Assembly (NCBI GenBank): GCA_019239955.1
Contig: JAFAZD010000187.1
Span: 1 to 38,985 of the forward strand
DNA: 38,985 nucleotides
Reading direction: 5' to 3'
DNA from: Armatimonadota bacterium
GTDB taxonomy: Bacteria > Armatimonadota > Armatimonadia > Armatimonadales > Capsulimonadaceae
Shown: positions 32,992 to 38,985 of the stretch, one piece after another
Layout of the letters: the number at the start of each line of letters is the position of its first letter
Position numbering within the stretch: the first letter of the stretch is position 1
Position numbers and translations under genes: made by a program
The notes under the pieces: generated by a model
What the model was told of the DNA's origin: nothing
What the model saw: the letters and a program-made list of their open reading frames with translations, nothing else
The model's database searches: none

Positions 32992-33845
32992 CTCCCGGAC
33001 TGCTCGCGGGCCGGCCCCGCCGCACCCTGGCCTCTCCCACGGCGATTCTTGAAGGCGTCGGCCTGCACTCCGGGGCCGACGCCTCTGTGCGTGTGCTCCC
33101 CACCCCCCCCGGCGCGGGCCGCCTCTTCCGTGATCCGGAGGCCGGGCAGGAATTCCCCGCCGTCGCGTCGAACGCCGAAGAGTCCGCCCGCTGCACGATC
33201 GTGCGGGGCGGCCCTGCCGCCGTGCAAACCGTCGAGCACTTGCTGTCCGCCCTCGCCGCGCTGGGCGTGGACGACTGCGTGATTGAGACGCGCGGCGGCG
33301 AGCTGCCCGCCGCCGATGGCAGCGCCGCGCCCTTCGTCGCCCTGCTCCAAGCCGCCGGCCTGCGCGACCAGCCGGACACAGCGCCGGTGGAAGGGCTGAC
33401 GCCGGCCAGGGCATGTCTGGTCGCGGGCGAGGGCGGGGCCGTGCTGATCGCCCTGCCGGCGCCCCACTTCCAGGCGACCGTCGTGCTGGACTACCCGGAC
33501 CACCCCTGGATCGGCACGCAGGCCGTCGCGTTCGATGCCGCCGTGGACGACTACGTCCGGGACGTCGCCCCGGCCCGCACGTTCGGCTTCGCGCGCGAGC
33601 TGGACTGGCTGCGCGCGCGCGGCCTCGCCCTGGGCGCGTCGCATGACAACGCCCTCGCCCTGGGCGAAGACGGCTACCTGGGCGCGCGGCGCTTTCCCGA
33701 TGAGCTGGCGCGGCACAAGCTGCTGGACCTGATCGGCGACCTGTCGCTTGCCGGCGCGCCGTTGCGGGCCCACGTCATCGCCGTCAAGCCAAGCCACGCC
33801 CTCAACGTCCGGCTGGCCCGTATGCTGACCGGAGAATTGCCCTGA
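32988..33845 (+). CDS. lpxC: UDP-3-O-acyl-N-acetylglucosamine deacetylase LpxC
   Basis: LpxC performs the committed, zinc-dependent deacetylation of lipid A synthesis in the cytosol. The 285-residue protein has EGVGLHSG near the start, TVEHLLSAL (zinc ligand H84), RTFGF, and [12 protein letters not shown] (H243, D247), with KPSHALN (H270) as the general acid/base region. All catalytic residues are present. It starts with GTG at 32988, overlapping the lpxD stop. The domain is stand-alone, not fused to FabZ as in Bacteroidetes; fabZ follows seven bases later with GAGG before its ATG. Confidence 0.95.
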   Translation: MTPGLLAGRPRRTLASPTAILEGVGLHSGADASVRVLPTPPGAGRLFRDPEAGQEFPAVASNAEESARCTIVRGGPAAVQTVEHLLSALAALGVDDCVIETRGGELPAADGSAAPFVALLQAAGLRDQPDTAPVEGLTPARACLVAGEGGAVLIALPAPHFQATVVLDYPDHPWIGTQAVAFDAAVDDYVRDVAPARTFGFARELDWLRARGLALGASHDNALALGEDGYLGARRFPDELARHKLLDLIGDLSLAGAPLRAHVIAVKPSHALNVRLARMLTGELP

Positions 33846-33852
33846 GGAGACC

Positions 33853-34314
33853 ATGATTGTGCATACACTGGACATCGAGGCGATCAAAGAGATTCTGCCC
33901 CACCGATACCCGTTTCTGCTCGTGGACCGAATTATCGAGCTGGAGCCGGGCAAGCGGGCCGTCGGTATCAAGAACGTCACCGCCAACGAGCCATTCTTCC
34001 AGGGCCACTTCCCCGAGCGCGCGGTCATGCCGGGCGTACTGCTCATCGAGGTCATGGCCCAGGTCGGCGGCGTGATGATCCTGGCCCTCCCGGAGCACCG
34101 GGGCAAGCTGGCCTTCCTGGCCTCCATTGATGGCGTCAAGTTCCGCCGCCCGATCGTCCCTGGGGACACCCTCACCGCCGAGGCGGAGCTGCAGCGGATC
34201 ATCGGCACGATGGGCAAGGTCCGATGCACCATGCGGGTCGGCGAGGAGGCCGCCGTGGAGGCCACCATCATGTTCGCGCTGGTCCCCGGCGGCGACCCGG
34301 CCGCCAACCTCTGA
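33853..34314 (+). CDS. fabZ: 3-hydroxyacyl-ACP dehydratase FabZ
   Basis: FabZ dehydrates 3-hydroxyacyl-ACP in fatty-acid synthesis and competes with LpxA/LpxD for the same precursor, which is why the genes are often together. The 153-residue hot-dog-fold protein has [32 protein letters not shown] with catalytic H52 and E66, and [12 protein letters not shown]. Length and motifs are normal. The ATG at 33853 has GAGGAG-like sequence directly upstream. It lies between lpxC and lpxA (25-base gap). Confidence 0.96.
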   Translation: MIVHTLDIEAIKEILPHRYPFLLVDRIIELEPGKRAVGIKNVTANEPFFQGHFPERAVMPGVLLIEVMAQVGGVMILALPEHRGKLAFLASIDGVKFRRPIVPGDTLTAEAELQRIIGTMGKVRCTMRVGEEAAVEATIMFALVPGGDPAANL

Positions 34315-34339
34315 GGGTCCCGCCCAGGAAATCACGGTT

Positions 34340-35134
34340 ATGAGCATTCATCCAACGGCGGTCGTGGACCCGACGGCCCAGCTCGGGGACGATGTCGAGA
34401 TCGGCGCATTCAGCGTGGTCGGCGCGGAGGCGGTATTGGGCGACGGGGTGCGCCTGCACGCGCAGGTCGTCATCGAGCCGTACACGACGTTGGGCGGCGG
34501 CTGCGAGGTCTACAGCGGCGCGGTCCTCGGCGGCGTGCCGCAGGACCGCAAGTTCAAGGGCGAAAAGACCTTTCTGACCATCGGCAAGAACAACATCATC
34601 CGCGAACACGTCACCATCCACCGAGCCGCCGGCGCGGGCGGCGAGACGCGCCTGGGCGACGATAATCTGATCATGGCCTACTGCCATGTCGGCCACAACT
34701 GCGTCATGGGCAGCGGCATCACGATGGGCAACATGGCCGCCCTGTCCGGCCACGTCGAGGTGGAGGACCGGGTCGTCTTTGGCGGCATCGTCGGCGTCCA
34801 CCAGTTCACCCGCATCGGCAAGCTGGCGATGATCGGGGGCCTCTCCAAGGTCGTGCAGGACGTGCCGCCGTTCGTGATGGCCGACGGCCGGCCCAGCAAG
34901 GTCATGGACCTGAACGTGATCGGCCTGCGCCGTTCCGGCGTCTCCGCCCGGGTCCGCGCCGATCTCAAGCAGGTCTACAAACTGCTCTACCGCTCCAATC
35001 TCAACATCTCCCAGGCCATTGAGGTCGCCGAGACGGATGTGGAGCCCAGCCCGGAGCGCGACTACCTGCTGGATTTCATCCGCCAGATACGGTTCGGCTC
35101 CAACGGGCGCGGGAACGATCCCCCGCGCTCGTGA
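34340..35134 (+). CDS. lpxA: UDP-N-acetylglucosamine O-acyltransferase LpxA
   Basis: LpxA starts lipid A synthesis by moving a 3-hydroxyacyl chain from ACP to UDP-GlcNAc. The 264-residue protein is a left-handed beta helix (SIHPTAVVDPTAQLGDDVEI ...) with AYCHVGHNCVMG, whose H119 aligns with catalytic H125 of E. coli, and GGIVGVHQFTRIG. A helical C-terminal domain follows (RSGVSARVRADLKQVYKLL). The ATG at 34340 was chosen because it opens directly on the helix and has AGGA upstream; the frame is open further left only through antisense-like sequence of fabZ. Its stop overlaps a possible GTG of lpxB. Confidence 0.95.
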   Translation: MSIHPTAVVDPTAQLGDDVEIGAFSVVGAEAVLGDGVRLHAQVVIEPYTTLGGGCEVYSGAVLGGVPQDRKFKGEKTFLTIGKNNIIREHVTIHRAAGAGGETRLGDDNLIMAYCHVGHNCVMGSGITMGNMAALSGHVEVEDRVVFGGIVGVHQFTRIGKLAMIGGLSKVVQDVPPFVMADGRPSKVMDLNVIGLRRSGVSARVRADLKQVYKLLYRSNLNISQAIEVAETDVEPSPERDYLLDFIRQIRFGSNGRGNDPPRS

Positions 35135-35160
35135 GGGTTGGATGCGGAGGCCTGCCGGGC

Positions 35161-36564
35161 ATGGACGAAAAGCCGCTCCAAATCGCCATCATGGCCTGCG
35201 AGCCGTCCGCCGACCGCCAGGGCGCGGCCCTGCTGGACGCACTGCGCGCGCTCTCGTCCCGGCCCGTGCGGGCGTGGGGCCTGGGCGGCGCGCACCTGCG
35301 CGCGGCGGGCATGACGGTCCACTTTGACACCGACCCCTGGGCCACGATCGGCCTCGTCACCGCGCTGGCCAACATCCCCTACGGCCTGGTGGTCCGTTCG
35401 GGCGTCAAGCGGGCGCTCGCCAAAGACCCGCCGGACGCGCTGGTCCTGATTGACGCCGGGTTCTTCAACGTGCCGCTGGGGCTGTGGGCCAGGAGGCGGC
35501 GGATCTGTCCGGTCTTTTACTACTTCCCGCCGGGGTCCTGGCGCAAGGCGCCCCGGACGCGGCGGGGCAGGGGCAGTCTCGCCGAGGCGGCGGATCGGAT
35601 CGTGACGCCGTTCCCCTGGTCGGAGGCGCTGCTGCGGCAGGGCGGCGCGGACGCCCGCTTCGTCGGCCACCCGCTGCTGGACCTGGTCCATCCGGCGCTG
35701 GAGGCCGCCGACTTCTATGCCCGCTTCGGCCTGGACCCGCACCGGCCCCTGATCGCCCTGCTGCCGGGCAGCCGGCGCATGGAGATCCGGCACATCCTGC
35801 CCGCCCTGGTCGGCGCGGCGGGGGAGATCGCCCGCCGCATCCCCGGCGCGCAGTTCGCCCTCGCCCTCGCGCCGTCCGCGCCGCGCGACCTGGTGGAGGA
35901 ACTGATTCGCCGCGAGCAGCGCCCCGGCGGGCGCGCGGCCCGGCTGCAGTTGCTGATGCACCAGGCCGGCGACAAGTTGGCCCAGATCGCGCAGTCCACC
36001 CTGAGCCAGACCTTGACGCCGCCGAGGCCGCGCCTGGCGACCAACGAGGGCCTGACCCTGCCGATCCCGCCGGAGCCGGAGGAGACGCCGCACTCCCAGG
36101 AGCGGCCCCTGCCGGCCCACGCGCCCCTGGTCATCGTGGATGACCTGACTTACGACGTGCTGGCGCGCAGCGACCTGGTGATCACCAAGTCGGGCACGTC
36201 CACCCTGGAGGCGGCGATCCTGCACAAGCCGATGATCATCGTCTACCGCGTGCCGCCGCTGATGACTCTGGAGGCGCGCCTGCGCTGGAAGAGTCTTCAG
36301 ATCACGCACATCGGCATGCCGAACCTGCTGGCCGGGGAGCGCGTCTTCCCGGAGCTGCTTCAGGGCGAGGCCAACCCGGACGCCATCGCCGAACTGGCGG
36401 TAGGGATGCTGCTCCAGCCAGAGCGCCTGCTGCGCCTCAAGGAACGTCTGGCCGACCTGGTGCGTACCAACCTGGGAGAACCGGGCGGCGTCCGCCGCGC
36501 CGCCGATTTGCTGTACGATTTGATCACCGGCCCCCCTGCCTCCGACAGAGGGGTGGACGCCTGA
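35161..36564 (+). CDS. lpxB: LpxB-like lipid-A-disaccharide synthase (divergent)
   Basis: LpxB joins UDP-diacylglucosamine and lipid X into the lipid A disaccharide at the membrane. This 467-residue protein has the GT-B plan of the family: ACEPSADRQGAALLDAL near the start, ALLPGSRRMEIRHILPAL mid-protein, and ITKSGTSTLEAAILHKPMII plus PNLLAGERVFPELLQ at the end. It departs from textbook LpxB in three ways. The IDAPDFN motif reads IDAGFFN, so the position of E. coli D98 is phenylalanine. YVSPSVWAW reads YYFPPGSWRK. A Pro/Gln-rich insert of 50-65 residues lies near 254-320. The ATG at 35161 has GGAGG ten bases ahead; a GTG at 35131 overlapping lpxA is an alternative. It may be a variant LpxB or a related glycosyltransferase. 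Confidence 0.8.
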   Translation: MDEKPLQIAIMACEPSADRQGAALLDALRALSSRPVRAWGLGGAHLRAAGMTVHFDTDPWATIGLVTALANIPYGLVVRSGVKRALAKDPPDALVLIDAGFFNVPLGLWARRRRICPVFYYFPPGSWRKAPRTRRGRGSLAEAADRIVTPFPWSEALLRQGGADARFVGHPLLDLVHPALEAADFYARFGLDPHRPLIALLPGSRRMEIRHILPALVGAAGEIARRIPGAQFALALAPSAPRDLVEELIRREQRPGGRAARLQLLMHQAGDKLAQIAQSTLSQTLTPPRPRLATNEGLTLPIPPEPEETPHSQERPLPAHAPLVIVDDLTYDVLARSDLVITKSGTSTLEAAILHKPMIIVYRVPPLMTLEARLRWKSLQITHIGMPNLLAGERVFPELLQGEANPDAIAELAVGMLLQPERLLRLKERLADLVRTNLGEPGGVRRAADLLYDLITGPPASDRGVDA

Positions 36565-36569
36565 CTCCT

Positions 36570-37169
36570 ATGACGATGACGACGCACACCCAATCGCAGA
36601 CGCCGGCCCCGGCCTCCCGCCCGCCCTTCCTGGTGCGCCGCCGCACCGTATTTACCTGGGTCGTGCCGCTGCTGCTGCTGATCGCCGTCCTGATGCTGCG
36701 CCCGCAGGGCGGCCATGCGGCCTGGCTCGCGGGCGTCGCGCTGGTCGCGCTGGGCGAGATCGTCCGATTCTGGGCGGCGGGCTACATCAGCAAGGACGCC
36801 GCCATCGCCACGGGCGGCCCCTACGCCTTCGTCCGCAACCCGCTGTATTTCGGCTCGTTGCTGCTCTCGGTCGGCTACGGCCTGGTCTCCGGCTTCGGCT
36901 GGGCCGGCGTTCTGGTCCTGGTCGCCCTGTATCTGGTGTTCCACCTGGCCGCCATCTTCTATGAGGAGAAGTTTTTGAAGGCCAAGTTCGGCCAGCCGTA
37001 CCTTGACTACCTGCACCGCGTCCCGCGCCTGATCCCGTCGCCCTGGCCGCGCACGGACGGGCCGGGCGGCTTCTCCTGGGCGCAGGCGCTGAAGAACCGG
37101 GAACATATTTCCGCACTGTTCGCCCTGATCTTCGTGGCGTTGCTCAGCCTGCGCTTTCTGGTACACTGA
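36570..37169 (+). CDS. Isoprenylcysteine carboxyl methyltransferase-like membrane methyltransferase
   Basis: A 199-residue inner-membrane protein with four or five hydrophobic segments. The C-terminal half carries GGPYAFVRNPLYFGSLLL and, further on, EEKFLKAKFGQPYLDYLHRV then PRLIP, the SAM-binding pattern of the ICMT/PEMT methyltransferases. In bacteria these proteins methylate membrane lipids or isoprenoid-like compounds; the acceptor is unknown here. The ATG at 36570 is six bases after the lpxB stop and nine bases before the next gene's start at its other end, so it is embedded in the lipid A operon, suggesting a lipid or lipid A-related acceptor (inference). Confidence 0.82.
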   Translation: MTMTTHTQSQTPAPASRPPFLVRRRTVFTWVVPLLLLIAVLMLRPQGGHAAWLAGVALVALGEIVRFWAAGYISKDAAIATGGPYAFVRNPLYFGSLLLSVGYGLVSGFGWAGVLVLVALYLVFHLAAIFYEEKFLKAKFGQPYLDYLHRVPRLIPSPWPRTDGPGGFSWAQALKNREHISALFALIFVALLSLRFLVH

Positions 37170-37178
37170 CGGCCACCC

Positions 37179-38985
37179 ATGAACAAGCCCGACAAAGCCT
37201 TGCAGCGCAGCATCGTCAGGTTCCTCTGGAGCTACATCCGCCCGGACGTGCGCTTCCTGCTCGGGGCGACCGTCTGCGCGGCGGGCGTCAGCGCCATGTC
37301 CGCCCTGTTCGCCCCCCTGCTGGCTCTGTTCGCCAACGTGATGACGAACGGCAAGCCCCCGACGCTGAATCCGGCCGCCCTGGCCCGGACGCAGCACATC
37401 CCCGTCCACCTCGCCCGGATCGAGGCCGCCGCCGCACAGGGCTTCCTCTCGGCCGGTGACCCCATACTGACGATCTGCGTGGCAATCGTGACCATTTACG
37501 CCGTCCGCTGGTTCTTCACCTACGGCGACACCATTTTCTTCGCGGAGGCGGGGATGCGCCTCAGCCTGCACCTGCGGGACGCGATCTACACGCACCTGCA
37601 TGGCCTGTCGCTGCGCTACTTCAACGAGCAGCGCACGGGCGCCATGATGTCCACCATCAACAACGACCTGCCCATCCTCCAGGGGTCGCTTTCCGGACTG
37701 AAGGACATCGCCACCGCGCCATTCCAGTTGTTGTTCGGCCTCGTCACCATCTTTGCCATCTCGCCGCAACTCAGCCTGGTCGCGCTCTTCACGTTCCCGC
37801 TGATGGCGTACACCATCAACCGCTGTACCCGCGTGATCCGGTCGCTGACCATGCGGACCCAGGACAAGCAGGCCGACGTCAATTCCCTGCTGGCCGAGAC
37901 GCTGGGGGGGATTCGCATCATCCAGTCCTTCTCCGCCGAGAAGTACGAGATCGCCCGATTCCGCCTCATCAACCAGGAGAGCAAGGAACTGGCGATGACC
38001 AGCGTCCGTATCGGTTCCAAGCTCAAGCCGACCATTGATGTCATTGGGGCCTGCGGGGTCGCGTTCGCCCTCTGGGAAGCGGGGCGCCTCGTCGCCGTGC
38101 AGCACAAGATGAGCCTCGGGGCGCTGCTGGCCTTCGTCTACATGCTGAACCAGATCGCCGTCGGCGTCGGCGCACTGGGCGGGTTGAAGGGGACCTGGGA
38201 GTCGGTGATGGCCGCCGGCGAGCGCATCTGGAATAACGTCCTCAGCATCGAGTCGGACGTGCGCGACGCGCCCGACGCCGTCACGCTGCCCCCCGTGCGC
38301 GGCACGGTCGAGCTGCGCAACGTCGCCTTCTCCTACAAGCCGGGGGTGCCCGTCCTGCGCGACATCTCGTTCACCATTCACCCCGGCGAGGTGGTCGCGC
38401 TAGTGGGCCTCTCCGGCGCGGGTAAGAGCACGGTCGCCGACCTGATCCCGCGCTTTTACGACCCCGATGATGGCGCCATCTTTGTCGACGGGTACGACAT
38501 CCGCGCCGTCACGCTGGAGTCGCTGCGCCGCCAGATCGGCATCGTGCCCCAGGAGACCGTGCTGTTCGGCGGCACCATCCGCGACAACATCGCCTACGGC
38601 AACCCGGACGCGACCGAGGCCATGATCGAGGCGGCGGCGACGGCGGCCAACGCCCACCACTTCATCTGCGACCCGCAGGTGCTGCCCGACGGCTACGACA
38701 CCAAAGTGGGCGAGCGCGGCAAGCAGCTCTCCGGCGGCCAGCGCCAGCGCATCTCCATCGCCCGCGCGCTGCTGAAAGACCCGCGCATTCTCATACTGGA
38801 CGAGGCCACGTCCTCGCTGGACGCCGAGTCCGAGCATCTGGTGCAGAAGGCGCTTGACCAGTTGATGAAGGGGCGCACCACGCTGGTGATCGCCCACCGC
38901 CTGTCCACCATCATCAACGCCTCCAAGATCGTCGTGATGCAGGCCGGCCGCATCGTGGAGATGGGCACGCACCGCGATCTGATCC
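37179..38985 (+). CDS. msbA: MsbA-like lipid/ABC exporter (partial, cut by window edge)
   Basis: The frame from ATG 37179 is open to the last base (602 codons), so it is nearly complete. The first 330 residues hold six membrane segments with exporter coupling helices ([35 protein letters not shown]). The ATPase domain has Walker [10 protein letters not shown] (residues 410-418), signature LSGGQRQR (517-524), Walker [13 protein letters not shown] (537-548) and the H-loop AHRLST. Its place right after the lpx genes and membrane methyltransferase supports MsbA, the lipid A flippase of the inner membrane. It differs clearly from the other exporter (10165-12000). A long periplasmic loop ([14 protein letters not shown]...) follows the first membrane segment, unlike E. 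coli MsbA. Confidence 0.87.
   Translation, partial: MNKPDKALQRSIVRFLWSYIRPDVRFLLGATVCAAGVSAMSALFAPLLALFANVMTNGKPPTLNPAALARTQHIPVHLARIEAAAAQGFLSAGDPILTICVAIVTIYAVRWFFTYGDTIFFAEAGMRLSLHLRDAIYTHLHGLSLRYFNEQRTGAMMSTINNDLPILQGSLSGLKDIATAPFQLLFGLVTIFAISPQLSLVALFTFPLMAYTINRCTRVIRSLTMRTQDKQADVNSLLAETLGGIRIIQSFSAEKYEIARFRLINQESKELAMTSVRIGSKLKPTIDVIGACGVAFALWEAGRLVAVQHKMSLGALLAFVYMLNQIAVGVGALGGLKGTWESVMAAGERIWNNVLSIESDVRDAPDAVTLPPVRGTVELRNVAFSYKPGVPVLRDISFTIHPGEVVALVGLSGAGKSTVADLIPRFYDPDDGAIFVDGYDIRAVTLESLRRQIGIVPQETVLFGGTIRDNIAYGNPDATEAMIEAAATAANAHHFICDPQVLPDGYDTKVGERGKQLSGGQRQRISIARALLKDPRILILDEATSSLDAESEHLVQKALDQLMKGRTTLVIAHRLSTIINASKIVVMQAGRIVEMGTHRDLI

Noticed and set aside
36360-38381. 673-codon open frame on the minus strand opposite the membrane methyltransferase and msbA-like genes
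   Set aside because: It covers two well-identified genes, crosses their boundary, and shows no family motif.

Overview
The window reads as chromosomal DNA of a high-GC, diderm (outer-membrane-bearing) bacterium. The gene content suggests Armatimonadota or a similarly deep diderm lineage: a contiguous outer-membrane cluster (tamB, an ECF sigma gene, bamA, ompH/skp, a second Skp-like lipoprotein gene, lpxD, lpxC, fabZ, lpxA, lpxB), a GT35 alpha-glucan phosphorylase with DUF3417-type N-terminus, a Chloracidobacterium-type EgtB, and short GC-rich palindromic repeats scattered in and next to genes. The taxon is an inference from layout and composition. No rRNA, tRNA, CRISPR array or intact transposase was seen.

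Layout. Positions 1-2005 hold the tail of a lipid-kinase-like gene, a MobA-like nucleotidyltransferase and cdsA, overlapping and apparently co-transcribed. A secreted GH-A-like protein (2010-3965, +) converges on a secreted zinc-peptidase-like protein (4039-5766, -) across a bidirectional terminator. glgP (5899-8478, +) converges on a two-gene minus-strand operon of an ABC exporter and a zinc alcohol dehydrogenase (12000 to 8529); a perfect 28-bp palindrome sits between them. Positions 12050-13230 are a mosaic scar: repeat DNA, a minus-strand coding fragment, and the C-terminal part of a large serine recombinase with no catalytic domain. egtB (-) and rsmG (+) then diverge. rsmG is followed by a PfkB kinase, a split chromate-transporter pair, a methyltransferase and an ArsR-like regulator with its own promoter and a tandem TACGTAAA motif. 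Between an unknown small gene (18791-19177, -) and a CrtI-like desaturase (19427-20944, -) lies a 123-bp element with 12-bp terminal inverted repeats and interlocking hairpins, next to what looks like the 3' scrap of a sigma-factor gene. The 128 bases 18663-18790 hold nothing I recognise.

From 21019 to the right edge almost everything is on the plus strand. lipA has its own good promoter. tamB, the ECF sigma gene, bamA, skp-like genes, lpxD-lpxC-fabZ-lpxA-lpxB, a membrane methyltransferase and an msbA-like exporter (cut by the window edge) form a near-continuous block with many ATGA/GTGA overlaps. Together they supply outer-membrane protein insertion (BamA, TamB), periplasmic chaperoning (OmpH/Skp), lipid A synthesis (LpxD/C/A/B with FabZ) and flipping (MsbA). 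The ECF sigma gene inside this block suggests built-in envelope-stress control.

Most worth a second look: the 123-bp structured element, the ECF sigma gene wedged between tamB and bamA, the Skp-like lipoprotein, the near-identical adjacent LbetaH coils in LpxD, the divergent LpxB, and the palindromic repeats that supply coding sequence to several genes.
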